A program made the position numbers and the translations under genes. DNA of 64,000 nt. Origin: Metallosphaera cuprina Ar-4. Its GTDB lineage: Archaea; Thermoproteota; Thermoprotei_A; Sulfolobales; Sulfolobaceae. The notes beneath the pieces are model-generated. The model saw nothing but the letters and a program-made list of their open reading frames with translations, did not search any database and was not told the DNA's origin. The DNA lies in NCBI RefSeq assembly GCF_000204925.1, contig NC_015435.1, positions 1,009,160 through 1,073,159 of the forward strand, given 5' to 3'. Positions 27,169 to 36,746 of this stretch are shown here, one piece after another (position 1 is the first letter of the stretch; every line of letters begins with the position of its first letter).

Positions 27169-28213
27169 AATAAACATGCAAGGGATCTTTGGAGACTTTT
27201 ACGTAATGACCTTCGCGACTCTAGCGGGGGGACGGAGAACAGAGACGGGTGTAGAGATAGAAGATGAAAATTTCGTTGACGTGATCAGGATCGCTAAGGA
27301 GGTGGCCGAGGTGAAGGAAGAGAGGAGGAAAAACCCGAAAAAGCAGGAGCCTATAATGATACTCCCAATGAGTGGTAACGACAAGAAACCCTTCGAAAAG
27401 GTTCTCAGATGTTTAAACATACCGACTCAATCTACGATCTCCGAGATATTGAGTAAAGTGAACGTCGATATGGCGGAAAAGTGTGAAAAGGTGAGCGCAA
27501 TGTCTTTCATAAAGCCCGACATGTATGAGTACGGCAGAGTGCCGGGTTATGAGGAGGGGAAGAACCAGAGTAGGAAAAGCGAGATCAAAATAGACGCCCT
27601 GTACTTGATAACGTCTGTAGCCGGATGGGTCTTAAGTAGGTTGGGTGAGGCCTCTAGCGAAGGAAGTAGGGTAGGCGTTCACATCTTCCCCATTGACGTC
27701 TCTCAGTCATTCCACAATTTACCTGTATTGATGGAGAAGGTAGATAGGATCCCCGGACTCTACCCTACCACCGCCTTCCTACTTTGGCTCTCCTACCAAA
27801 TGATCAAGAATGGGGCTTTGATAACTGACGCGATGCAGATTTACACTATGTCCGACGCTGGAGGTATGAGTCCCGCAACAGTCAAAGAGGGATACAGGGT
27901 GAGCCTCGAGAGGATAGTAAACAGATTGAATGGGAAATTAGGCAATGACCAAAATTATTTAGAGAGGTTAACAAGTGACGCAATGTCCCCTAAATCAGAG
28001 ACCAGGTCTTTCTCCATCAGAGTGTGCAACCTTCTGTACGAGGTGATCATGGGATCTAAAAGAGAGACTGACTTACTGTACTTCGCTAACAGGGAGCTTT
28101 ACTCTATTAACGTGACTAAGTCGGATGAGAGTTCGAAAGACCTTAAGGAGAAAAACAAACTTGAGGTTTACAGGGCTGCCTCAAAACTAGCCTATAAATT
28201 TGCAGGGCAGTAA
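27158..28213 (+). CDS. cas8a2: Csa4 (Cas8a2), large subunit of type I-A Cascade
   Basis: The 351-residue protein fits Cas8a2 in size and position after cas3''. Large subunits evolve fast and show few motifs, so context carries weight. Recognisable stretches are IFGDFYVMTFATLAGG near the start and GLYPTTAFLLWLSYQM in the middle. It is expected to recognise the PAM. The TTG start at 27158 has AAGGTGATAG just upstream; an ATG six codons later is the alternative. It is followed after 23 bases by a NurA gene. Confidence 0.85.
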   Translation: MTIKINMQGIFGDFYVMTFATLAGGRRTETGVEIEDENFVDVIRIAKEVAEVKEERRKNPKKQEPIMILPMSGNDKKPFEKVLRCLNIPTQSTISEILSKVNVDMAEKCEKVSAMSFIKPDMYEYGRVPGYEEGKNQSRKSEIKIDALYLITSVAGWVLSRLGEASSEGSRVGVHIFPIDVSQSFHNLPVLMEKVDRIPGLYPTTAFLLWLSYQMIKNGALITDAMQIYTMSDAGGMSPATVKEGYRVSLERIVNRLNGKLGNDQNYLERLTSDAMSPKSETRSFSIRVCNLLYEVIMGSKRETDLLYFANRELYSINVTKSDESSKDLKEKNKLEVYRAASKLAYKFAGQ

Positions 28214-28236
28214 TTTCAGCTCATGGTGGGTTTAAA

Positions 28237-29244
28237 TTGGAGGGTCACGAGTTCATAAGGGAGCTTTTCTTTACCCTCTCTAAGGTTAAGGGCCGTAGTC
28301 CCTTTCTGGGAGTAAGTCAAGAGAGCCCGAGTGAGGCCGGCTCTTTAACCGTAGAAGGAGAGCTAGAATCCTGCGATCCTTTACTCAAGTTCTCGTACCT
28401 AGATTCGTCCGCCAAAACTGTGAGCGTAAGGGGAGCTAACGTCTACATAGCCTCCCTTTACGGAAACATGGAGGGGAAACACTTCACCATCCCGGCTCAA
28501 GCTGAGTTCCCCTTCGTTGCGATTAAGGGATCTGAGGACGTTGTAAAGGAGATAAAGAGCTCCCCTATCTCAAACCTAGTCAGAACGGAGAACGTTAACG
28601 GTGTCCCTTACGACGAGAACTACAAGGACGATAACATATTGGACGAGCTGAGGATCTCATTGGAGAACTACTTCATTAATCGAGCTGGGATCACCATAGT
28701 GGATGGACCGGTTTATCCTGGTCCCTACCTACCCCTTGTGGGGGAACCCTACGCGTCAGCCTTCGAGAGGCTCATTAAGGAGAGAAAGAAGGACTCTCTG
28801 ATAGGGATTGTGAAGAGGTTGAACTTCTCAAGGAAGTTGATGAGAGTGGACGGGTTGTGGAAACTGGGAGGTAACCCAACGGATGACGTAGTGGTCATGG
28901 AGTTGGGAAAGGGGAGGACATCTTACATCACCCCAGTGTTTAGAGAGGAACTACCTCTCTCTGATTCTAAGTTGGAGAGGTTCATGGTCTACGTTAAGGT
29001 CAGGGACTCGGTGTTTAGAGTTGAGAGCCAAGATAGGGGACTGCTTTGTAGGGGGGTATCAACTGCCTTGAGGGACGTGTCGTATAGGGGTATACCAACC
29101 TTCATCGAGGTGGCGGACAGGCTGGCGAGGAAGCTGAGCGCCTCCGCCTTCATCCTCTCCTTCTCGTACGCCAAGTCCTTAATCGGCGTGACCTACGATG
29201 ACTGGAACACGTTCACCTTAGCTAACTTGGAGGTTTCGAATTAG
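28237..29244 (+). CDS. nurA: NurA-type nuclease attached to the type I-A operon
   Basis: The 335-residue protein has the NurA pattern: YLDSSAKTVSVRGANVYIA (D56 matches the first metal-binding aspartate), ITIVDGPVYPGPYLP (D156), and a C-terminal VTYDDWNTFTLANLEVSN. NurA is a 5'-3' exonuclease that works with HerA in end resection. Here it is 23 bases after cas8a2, starts at a TTG preceded by GGTGGG, and is followed at once by HerA. No mre11 or rad50 accompanies it, unlike the housekeeping repair operon of Sulfolobales. This may therefore be an extra pair serving defence. Confidence 0.82.
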   Translation: MEGHEFIRELFFTLSKVKGRSPFLGVSQESPSEAGSLTVEGELESCDPLLKFSYLDSSAKTVSVRGANVYIASLYGNMEGKHFTIPAQAEFPFVAIKGSEDVVKEIKSSPISNLVRTENVNGVPYDENYKDDNILDELRISLENYFINRAGITIVDGPVYPGPYLPLVGEPYASAFERLIKERKKDSLIGIVKRLNFSRKLMRVDGLWKLGGNPTDDVVVMELGKGRTSYITPVFREELPLSDSKLERFMVYVKVRDSVFRVESQDRGLLCRGVSTALRDVSYRGIPTFIEVADRLARKLSASAFILSFSYAKSLIGVTYDDWNTFTLANLEVSN

Positions 29245-29257
29245 ATTAGGTGATGAG

Positions 29258-30853
29258 ATGGAAGATTTGAACATGGTGGAGGAGGCTAAGATTAGGGCGA
29301 GTAGGTTCGGTGAGGTCGTGGGCCTGGTCAGTAGGGTGTCTACAATATCTCATGGAATTGAAAACAACCAGATCAGGGCTGAGATATCCTACGACGTCTA
29401 CCTGAAGAGGAAGTTCGTGATAGGAACTTACGTTGGTATATCCCTCCTAGTTCCCAGGACCCTAATGCTCGGGAGGATAATAGCGCTGGAGAGGTCAGAC
29501 ATCCTCTCCATAACCAAGGTGCCGGCCCTCTCTCCGAGCGTGGACCCTACAGGGATAACCACACCTCTCTCTTTAACCATTGAGTTGCTCTCCGAGAAGG
29601 TTGGGGATGAGGTAGTTCCCCCATCCTCCCCGGTCGACCCTCAAAGTCCTCTATTCTTCCCTAACAAGGAGTTCGTCAAGGAGATGCTAGGGCTTAACGT
29701 GAGGGGTTTGAGCATAGGTAAGCTCATCGAGGGGTACAAGGAGATGGACGTTGATGTACCGCTTACCGAGGAGATGTTGAGACATCACGTGCTGGTTGTA
29801 GGCACGACGGGTGCAGGAAAGACTAACCTGCTCAAGCTCATCATATCGAGGAGCGAGGTGCCTGCGCTGGCCTTCGATCTCCAAGGGGATTACATAAGGT
29901 TGATAGCGGAGCTTGGAGGGAACGTGCTAGTTCCAGTCACGGTGGACTACGCAAGTGGGGTTACGGATTTCATAAATCAGTTCTTGAGGAGAACTAACCT
30001 GCAGAGGTTTAAAATAGAGAGGATTGACGGACAGAAGGTTAAGCTTTCCGACGGGAGCGGCTCCTTCAACATGATCCTAGTTGGGTTCAGGTTACGCGAT
30101 AACTATAAGGAGTTGACGTCCGTTTCGCCTTTCTTCACCTCTCAAGGGGCTTACTTCTTCAGGATCGTAACGGAGAACTGCATGGCAGCCGTGGACGAGT
30201 GGATTCAGCAATGTGAGGACGTCATGAGGGATATGTCCGTTCATTCCACCACGATGGACAACATAAAGAGGTCGGTCAGGATGCTTGAGGACACTGGGAT
30301 ATTAGACGTAACGATAAGGGAGGGGACCAGGCGGTTCACACTCGGCGAACCTAACTACGAAGAGCTTCTGACTGGAAAGTCGGTCATGGACTTGAGGTGG
30401 GCCCTTGAGAGGGGAGTCTCGAGCGCCACTGTGTCAGCCTTCCTGACGATAGCGAAGGTGTTCAACATAATAGACCAGAGGTACAAAAATAACGGTAGAG
30501 AGACCCCGTTCCTATTGATTTTTGACGAGGCCCACGAGTACTTCCCGCAGGCGAGAAAGGAGGAGGATAAGGAGGGCTTGGAGAGGTTAATCAATAAGAT
30601 ACTTAGGCTAGGTAGGGTTAGAGGGATGGGAACTATACTGGCGACGCACAGACCAACGGACTTGAACGACCTCATCCTCACGCTCACGAACACCAAGGTG
30701 GCGATGAGGGCGGATGAGGACGCGCTGGAGAAGATAGGCATGGACGATTACGCAAACTTACTCCAGGCCTCACCACCTGGATACGCTGTGATGAGGAGTT
30801 TCTCACTTAGGGTGAAGGAATTGATATTCAGAACTGAGAAGCTCCAGTCGTGA
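29258..30853 (+). CDS. herA: HerA-type hexameric ATPase
   Basis: The 531-residue protein has an N-terminal beta-barrel region (FGEVVGLVSRVSTISHG), then Walker A VVGTTGAGKTNLLK at about 180-193. Walker B LLIFDEAHEYFP is near residue 420 and ILATHRPTDLND beyond it. HerA is a DNA translocase that drives NurA. GGTGATGAG precedes the ATG. Its stop lies three bases from the stop of the CARF-PIN gene on the other strand. The N-terminal half looks divergent from the standard Sulfolobales HerA as I remember it, which fits a specialised copy. Confidence 0.87.
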   Translation: MEDLNMVEEAKIRASRFGEVVGLVSRVSTISHGIENNQIRAEISYDVYLKRKFVIGTYVGISLLVPRTLMLGRIIALERSDILSITKVPALSPSVDPTGITTPLSLTIELLSEKVGDEVVPPSSPVDPQSPLFFPNKEFVKEMLGLNVRGLSIGKLIEGYKEMDVDVPLTEEMLRHHVLVVGTTGAGKTNLLKLIISRSEVPALAFDLQGDYIRLIAELGGNVLVPVTVDYASGVTDFINQFLRRTNLQRFKIERIDGQKVKLSDGSGSFNMILVGFRLRDNYKELTSVSPFFTSQGAYFFRIVTENCMAAVDEWIQQCEDVMRDMSVHSTTMDNIKRSVRMLEDTGILDVTIREGTRRFTLGEPNYEELLTGKSVMDLRWALERGVSSATVSAFLTIAKVFNIIDQRYKNNGRETPFLLIFDEAHEYFPQARKEEDKEGLERLINKILRLGRVRGMGTILATHRPTDLNDLILTLTNTKVAMRADEDALEKIGMDDYANLLQASPPGYAVMRSFSLRVKELIFRTEKLQS

Positions 30854-30856
30854 GCT

Positions 30857-32113
30857 CTAAAAGCTCTGAAGCTTCTCAAGCATGCTGGCGTAGTTGAGGT
30901 CCTTCCTCAAAGTGCGAACCTCGGTTAACTTCTCTCCGTTTAAGTCCGGTGGGGTGTACATGACCTCGGCCACGATCTCTCCGTCCAACGTTATCTCCGC
31001 CACCCTGTCCTTATTGGGACTGTCTAGGTTCCTAGTGCTCCCGAGACAGTGAAGCAACTCTCCCACGTCCCTCTTACTTTTAACCTTATTACGAAGGATG
31101 ATGGTTTGGATCGCGTTCCCGTGAGCCTTATTCCCGTTCTCCACGTCAGCCGTTACGAAAACCACCTTATCCTCCACCGACTGCTTCACTCTCTTCAGCT
31201 CCTCCACTATCTCTCTGTCCCCATAAGGGGGTCCCTTCTGCTGCATCTTTCCGTCTCCATAACTGGGCACCTTGTCGGGTGGGACCTTGTGTATGTCCCT
31301 GTAGCTTTCCAAACCCATTATGAACTTGTAAAGGTTGCGATCCTTACTTCCTCCGTTGACCTTAGCCAAGAGCTCGTTGTACACTGATCTGAGGGGGATG
31401 AGCCTCACCCCTCTCTCTGATCTGGTCAATCGCTCAAGCCTAGGTCCTATGTTGATGTAAACGTTAGTGTCAACTAAGATGAGGCTGTCCTTCGCCGCCT
31501 CCCTTATCTCGTTCTCCTCCTCGTAAACGATCTCTCCTGCCCTCATCTTGCACAAACTCTCGTACTCGCTGTCGCTGATTAAGGTCTCCACCTTACCTCT
31601 CAGCGAGAGTATGTTAATTAGCGCCGTGAGGGACTCGGGAAGCAGTCTGGACCTCTCAGGCGCATCAGAAGTTGGGGGAGGGTCGAAATTTACCCCTCTT
31701 CCACTCCTAACGTCAATCACGGATAAATCTTCGAAAGGAACGTAGCCGAACACCTTGTAACCGTAGCTCTCGTTCTTAAGGTAAACGTACCTGAGCTCCT
31801 TTGCATTGGAGTAGTAAGCTGAGAGTGCCATGTACTTCCTTCCGGGGGTCAGGTCAAAGACGTCTGACTCGTCCCTAGACATGACGTCCCTCCACTTGGT
31901 TATTTCCGGTTCTAATGTGACTTCCTTAACCTGAGGTTTCAGTCCAAGCAGACGTAACGCGTCCAGGAGGTCGTTTTTCCTTCTCTCCATCGACAGGCTC
32001 TCGCTCTCCCTGTAGACCGTGATCTCATCAGGTTTGACCCCAGTGAACACTTCAGTTAGGATAGCGTTGACGGTAGTCACGTACTTGTTCGACCCCAAAG
32101 TTGAGAGCTTCAT
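30857..32113 (-). CDS. CARF-PIN fusion, candidate cyclic-oligoadenylate-activated nuclease
   Basis: Residues 1-140 form a CARF-like domain: an N-terminal STLGSNKYVTTVNAIL and the motif D87-LTPGRK-93, typical of cyclic-oligoadenylate sensors. After a helical linker, residues 210-345 form a PIN domain with all four acidic positions: D215 in ILVDTNVYI, E247 in VYNELLA, D299 in YGDREIVEEL and D323 in FVTADVENGNKA. PIN domains cut RNA. The architecture implies an RNase switched on by the second messenger of the Cas10 in this window. A beta-rich tail (370-418) is unassigned. The gene is convergent with herA and divergent from the amidotransferase at 32203. Known CARF effectors more often carry HEPN domains. 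Confidence 0.8.
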   Translation of the reverse strand: MKLSTLGSNKYVTTVNAILTEVFTGVKPDEITVYRESESLSMERRKNDLLDALRLLGLKPQVKEVTLEPEITKWRDVMSRDESDVFDLTPGRKYMALSAYYSNAKELRYVYLKNESYGYKVFGYVPFEDLSVIDVRSGRGVNFDPPPTSDAPERSRLLPESLTALINILSLRGKVETLISDSEYESLCKMRAGEIVYEEENEIREAAKDSLILVDTNVYINIGPRLERLTRSERGVRLIPLRSVYNELLAKVNGGSKDRNLYKFIMGLESYRDIHKVPPDKVPSYGDGKMQQKGPPYGDREIVEELKRVKQSVEDKVVFVTADVENGNKAHGNAIQTIILRNKVKSKRDVGELLHCLGSTRNLDSPNKDRVAEITLDGEIVAEVMYTPPDLNGEKLTEVRTLRKDLNYASMLEKLQSF

Positions 32114-32202
32114 GACAATTAATGAGACGAACTCGTTTATTAGGTTTTGGAGTTACTTAAGAGGTCGCATAAGTTTAAATTCAAACTTCCTTAAATAAAC
32201 TT

Positions 32203-32907
32203 ATGTGCAGGATGATCGCCTACCACGGAGAGGACAGGACCGATCTCAGGTCTCTAGTTGAGTGTCTGGTGAAGGCTGCAGAGGACGATCCTCTTAGTGG
32301 AAGCCCTCATGGAGACGGATGGGGTATTGTCGCCCTGACCCAAGACAGGTTGATACACTACAGGAGCGCAAACCCCATATTCGATCCTGCAGAGAGGAGC
32401 TACCTGCTCAAGTTGATAGACAGCTTCTCCGGAGAGATGAAGGTTGTAGTTCACGCCAGGAAGGCATCGGACAAGAGGTTGGTATCCTCGATCTATTCTC
32501 ATCCGTACTTGGAGACAAACGACAGGGAGGTACTCTTCCTGGCTCACAACGGGAGCGTTGACCTATCGCTCTCCAAGGAACTGAACCTCAACGCTGAGTA
32601 CGTGGTGGACTCCGAACTTATAGCTAAGTTCATATCTCAAAAGGGGATCAATTACGTCTCCTCACTTAAGCGTTGGACGAGGAGCGCCCTTAACCTCATC
32701 ATCCTCAAGATCGATAGGGGATCTGGATCACCCATGTCGAGATCTCATCTCCTCTACTACAACTACTTCCTTCCTCCTTACAACAAGGTGACTGAGGAGT
32801 ACTATAAGCTCTACTCAGGAAAGGGGTTCGTCATGTCCTCATCCCTCGTGAAGACTGGCTGTAAGGACGCGAACGAGGTTGAGAGAGATAAGGTAATAGA
32901 GATTTAG
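32203..32907 (+). CDS. Class II glutamine amidotransferase
   Basis: The 234-residue protein begins MCRMIAYHG, so the nucleophilic cysteine becomes the first residue after methionine removal, and SPHGDGWGIVAL follows at about 33-44, as in N-terminal nucleophile amidotransferases of the YafJ type. It releases ammonia from glutamine, but no synthetase domain is attached, so the acceptor is unknown. The start codon directly follows a promoter-like AT-rich stretch. It is a stand-alone gene divergent from the CARF-PIN gene. Confidence 0.85.
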   Translation: MCRMIAYHGEDRTDLRSLVECLVKAAEDDPLSGSPHGDGWGIVALTQDRLIHYRSANPIFDPAERSYLLKLIDSFSGEMKVVVHARKASDKRLVSSIYSHPYLETNDREVLFLAHNGSVDLSLSKELNLNAEYVVDSELIAKFISQKGINYVSSLKRWTRSALNLIILKIDRGSGSPMSRSHLLYYNYFLPPYNKVTEEYYKLYSGKGFVMSSSLVKTGCKDANEVERDKVIEI

Positions 32908-32964
32908 GGCTTTAAGAGCAGTTTTAAACGTTTCGTCGCGTCCCTTGTCTCTACCCTTAACTCT

Positions 32965-33927
32965 TCACGACCCCACGTATGGGATTGACCTACCGAAGCC
33001 TAGGTAGTTCGCTATGATCGCGAGCGCTAGAAGCCCAACTATCACAGCGAAAGTTACGTAATCCTCCCTGCCGAAACCCAACTCCTTCATCTCGGTTCTC
33101 CTGTTGAAAGCCCTGAAACCTCTAGTGTCTGCGGATATGGCCATAGTCTTAGCCCCTCTAAGTAAGTAAACCATCGTAGGTACGATACCCTGCAAACCAG
33201 CGTAGAAGAAAAGGAAGGGGTAGAGCACTCTAGGTTTGCCCTCCCCTAGACCTCTCAGGAACTGCATCTTTACGGAGCTGTCCAACAACTCAAATATTTT
33301 TGGGACGGTCTTTACGCCAACGAGTAGGGAGAAGGTTATGGCCAAGGGCACCCTCAACTTAGTGAACATCCTGAATATGTCTGAGGTTGTGGTAGTCAAT
33401 ATCAAGAGGAGAGCGGAGGAGAGCACTGCGGTCACCCTAAAACCAATCTGAACTCCGTAAATGAGAGCTTGGAGAGTCAACTCAGGCTGGTATCCCATAG
33501 CGAGGAAATAGGAGGGCCAGACCCAGAGGACCTGATAGCTCGACGGGTTCGGGAAAACCATTGAGAGTATTGTGTCTGGAACGTAAGGGGCGACGCTCCA
33601 GGTCGAGCCTACTAAGCTCGTAAAGATTAACGCTAGGAGGTATCCGAACTTCTTCAACCCATCCTTCATGGTCAGATAGAGGAGGGACACTGCCAACGTT
33701 AGTGTGGCTCCGATCCACCAAATAGTGACAGACGCTACTATCATTACTACAACACCGAAGGCTACCTTAGTGATGGGGTTCAGCCTGTAAAGGAAACCGC
33801 TCCCAGTCTCAAACCTGGTTATTTCCTTCAGCCCGGTTAACCTAACCACGCCCAATATCACGGCTACAGGGAGGGCCACCCCGTAAAGTAATATTAACCA
33901 GCTCACAACCTCGTGGAAGACGCTCAT
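32965..33927 (-). CDS. ECF transporter transmembrane component (EcfT)
   Basis: The 320-residue membrane protein has about six hydrophobic segments and the EcfT coupling helices: RMFTKLRVPLAITFSLL in the middle and LRGAKTMAISADTRGFRAF near the C-terminus, each with the A-R-G-like coupling motif. It links the ATPases to the substrate-binding S component. It overlaps the ATPase gene by four bases and ends the three-gene operon. Confidence 0.88.
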   Translation of the reverse strand: MSVFHEVVSWLILLYGVALPVAVILGVVRLTGLKEITRFETGSGFLYRLNPITKVAFGVVVMIVASVTIWWIGATLTLAVSLLYLTMKDGLKKFGYLLALIFTSLVGSTWSVAPYVPDTILSMVFPNPSSYQVLWVWPSYFLAMGYQPELTLQALIYGVQIGFRVTAVLSSALLLILTTTTSDIFRMFTKLRVPLAITFSLLVGVKTVPKIFELLDSSVKMQFLRGLGEGKPRVLYPFLFFYAGLQGIVPTMVYLLRGAKTMAISADTRGFRAFNRRTEMKELGFGREDYVTFAVIVGLLALAIIANYLGFGRSIPYVGS

Positions 33928-35396
33928 TTTCTCCCCTCGTACTCTACGGGAGGCATGACTAGCCTGCTCTCGAAAACCTGTTCCGGACTGCCAGAGTATA
34001 TTATTTTACCTTCCCTCATAACCATGACCCTATCGCAGAACCTATCTACGAAGCGCGAGTCGTGAGTCACTACCAGGAAAGAGACTCCATTTTCCCTCAT
34101 CTTCTGCAACTCCTCACCCAAACTTCGCCTGTGAAACCAGTCCTGTCCGCTTGTAGGCTCGTCCAACAAAGCCAGCCTCTGTCTCCTCCCTAAGATTGAA
34201 GCCAACGCGACTCTCCTCCTCTGTCCGAAGGAGAGGGTGAGAGGGTCGTCCTTCCTCACCTTATCCAGGGAGAACAACCTTATCAGTTGCTCAGGGTCGT
34301 CCGATGAGAACTTGATCTCGTCCTCCACCGTCCTCTTGACGAACATCACGTCGAAGCTCTGAGGAAGGTAGGATATGAACCTACCCCTCACGTAATATGG
34401 CATCTTCGATATCTCCTTATCCATCATAGTGAGGTGAGCCACGACCTGATATCTGTTATCCAAGATGCCCATGATCGCCTTAAGGAGAGTCGTTTTCCCA
34501 GCACCGTTCTTTCCCATGAGGGCGACGATCTCCCTCTCTCTCACCTCAATCTCCGTGTCCACTAGGACTTTCCTGCCTGAGCTCACCTTTACCTTCCCCT
34601 TGAGTATCGCCCTACCCGTTGCATTTCTCTTCGACACCGTCCTTCGAACCTCCGGTACCTCCACGCCCGCCCTCATTAGCCTCTCCATCTCCTTAGGAAG
34701 TTCCTCCCTCGTGACGTTTAGCGTGACTCTACCGTCCTCGACGAGAATAACCCTATCCACGTAGGGTAGTACCCTCTCTAACTTGTGCTCAACTATTATC
34801 ATGCTAATTCCGCCCTCCTTAAAGGACCTCAACAGGCTCAATATCTCAGCCGTTCCGTCAGGATCTATGTTTGAAGTAGGCTCGTCCAATATCAACGACT
34901 TTGGTTTCAAGGTGAGGACCGATCCCAGGACTACCCTTTGCAACTCACCTCCGGACAGCGTGGACGTCTCTCTTTCCATCAGGTGAGTCACCCCAACTAT
35001 CTTTGAGGCTTCGTTCACCCTAGACAGGATCTCAACTCTAGGGAAACAGTAGTTCTCCGGAGCGAAGGCTAGCTCGTCCCTAACTATGTGGTGAAAAATT
35101 TGCGCTTCAGGGTCCTGCAAAAGGGTTCCTACAAGGTGGGACATCTCGTGGACGGGGGTCTTTCTGGGATCCTTTCCGAAGACCCTGATCTCACCCTCAA
35201 CCCTAGCTGAGATCATGTGAGGAATGACTCCATTCAAAACGTTCACGAGGGTGGACTTTCCGGAGCCCGACTTGCCCAAGACTAGTACGGACTCTCCTTC
35301 GTCAATTGCTAGCTCCTCTACCTCGAGTGAAGGTCGCGTCCTCCCTAGGTAGGTGACCCTTAGGTTACTCACCTCCACGAATTTCACTGGCCTCAC
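33924..35396 (-). CDS. ECF transporter ATPase with two ABC domains
   Basis: The 490-residue protein fuses two ABC ATPase domains. The first has Walker A VLGKSGSGKSTLVNVL, signature LSGGELQRVV and Walker B LILDEPTS. The second, from about residue 262, has MGKNGAGKTTLLKAI, LSFGQRRRVALAS and LALLDEPTSG. The second signature has F in place of the second S/G, a tolerated variation. It energises the S and T components encoded on either side. Such fused ATPases are known from YkoD-type systems. Confidence 0.93.
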   Translation of the reverse strand: MRPVKFVEVSNLRVTYLGRTRPSLEVEELAIDEGESVLVLGKSGSGKSTLVNVLNGVIPHMISARVEGEIRVFGKDPRKTPVHEMSHLVGTLLQDPEAQIFHHIVRDELAFAPENYCFPRVEILSRVNEASKIVGVTHLMERETSTLSGGELQRVVLGSVLTLKPKSLILDEPTSNIDPDGTAEILSLLRSFKEGGISMIIVEHKLERVLPYVDRVILVEDGRVTLNVTREELPKEMERLMRAGVEVPEVRRTVSKRNATGRAILKGKVKVSSGRKVLVDTEIEVREREIVALMGKNGAGKTTLLKAIMGILDNRYQVVAHLTMMDKEISKMPYYVRGRFISYLPQSFDVMFVKRTVEDEIKFSSDDPEQLIRLFSLDKVRKDDPLTLSFGQRRRVALASILGRRQRLALLDEPTSGQDWFHRRSLGEELQKMRENGVSFLVVTHDSRFVDRFCDRVMVMREGKIIYSGSPEQVFESRLVMPPVEYEGRK

Positions 35397-35404
35397 CTCT
35401 CATC

Positions 35405-36142
35405 TCACTGTCCCACAGCCTTAGCTATCCTAACTGCTAGGATCGCCCCTATAGCTCCTATTATAACGTCTCCGGGAATGAAGGCCACGAGATTAAACAA
35501 TATGTGAGACCAATTAACGTAGGACCCGTAAATGAAGGGTGAGAAGAACGCGCTGTAAAATATGGGATCTGGGATAGACCAGGAGAACCCTAGGACTGCT
35601 CCCTGAATTAAGGCTAGGACGGTCGAGAGCCTAGTTGCGGTAGCGCTACCTGTCCCTCCACCCGTCAACTCCTTCCCAATGTTGAAGATGTGACCTCCAG
35701 TGGCAGCTATCATCAAGTCTACGAAGAGACCGTAAGTTAAAGTCTCGTAAATGAAGAACATAGGTTCCCCTCCGAAACCGTAATGAAATATATCACTCAA
35801 TAAAGAGAAAATAAACAAAGTTAGCATACCAGTACCCACTTTCCTAACAAGAGCAGCTACTATTAAAACAATTACAAATCTCCCCCAAAAACCTACGCTA
35901 ACGAAGGGGGTGCTCGGGATGAACCTCCCTATGAAGCTCCCGATGTAAAACTCCCAAACGACTGAAAAAGCTCCTGCTATCCCAATGTAAACTAGGTCTA
36001 CTGTAGTGAAGGCCTTCAATCCTCCCGTCTTCTTACCAAAGTAGAGAGCTAATAGAACTGCACCTATGAAGTAGATTAGAATTATCTCCCAGGGTATCTG
36101 TCCTGGTACGTTTACCTCTGCTTTTATACCGTTGAAGCCCAT
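35405..36142 (-). CDS. ECF transporter substrate-binding S component
   Basis: The 245-residue protein has about six membrane helices and lies first in an operon with a double ATPase and EcfT. The order S - fused ATPase - T is the same as in ykoEDC, which moves a thiamine precursor. Sequence alone does not prove the substrate, and biotin, riboflavin, cobalamin or other vitamins remain possible. The promoter region upstream is very AT-rich. Confidence 0.75.
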   Translation of the reverse strand: MGFNGIKAEVNVPGQIPWEIILIYFIGAVLLALYFGKKTGGLKAFTTVDLVYIGIAGAFSVVWEFYIGSFIGRFIPSTPFVSVGFWGRFVIVLIVAALVRKVGTGMLTLFIFSLLSDIFHYGFGGEPMFFIYETLTYGLFVDLMIAATGGHIFNIGKELTGGGTGSATATRLSTVLALIQGAVLGFSWSIPDPIFYSAFFSPFIYGSYVNWSHILFNLVAFIPGDVIIGAIGAILAVRIAKAVGQ

Positions 36143-36746
36143 AATATCTCAATATTCCAAAACTCACAATACATAATAAGTATGAGGTATATAGTTTAAA
36201 TAGAGATACATAGTAATAAATAGTCATTATTTAATATATATATTCACATGCACTTAAATATGTAGAGAATGAATCCCCCTTTAAACCGCTTTGAACCTGT
36301 GACCGTGAGACGTCCTCATCCCGTTAGCTTTAGTCTCAAAGAATCCATTCTAATTTCGAACTCAGCTATCGTTATTTCGAATTAAAATCGTATAAAGTTA
36401 TTTTTTATTTAAGTAAATATTACGGGCTTTAGACTTGATTATTTCCGTTTCATCTATTGTAATGGACGAAAACCGAACCAATTCCTTTTAGCTCATGAAG
36501 GTTCGTTTGAACCCCTCTGATAGCTTCCCGTGAAGGGTTAAAGGCGTAACTGTGGCTTTAGGGTGTGAGTTACTTTTCGTTTTGTTCGTAACAATCGTTG
36601 GGGCTCCACTTTGGAGAACTATTTAAAATCGAACTGCGAAGGAGCATTTAAACGGAGATCAAAAGGGATCAGAGAGTCTTTAGCTTAAACACGCTCACGT
36701 TGAGACCTTTCTAAACTTTTATATTATGTTTCAACGTTCTAATATC
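36143..36746. other. Gene-free stretch of about 600 bases
   Basis: The left third is AT-rich and holds the promoter of the ECF operon. The right end holds CTTTTATATT, the TATA box of the oxidoreductase gene. I see no RNA gene or riboswitch that I can support between them. Confidence 0.5.
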
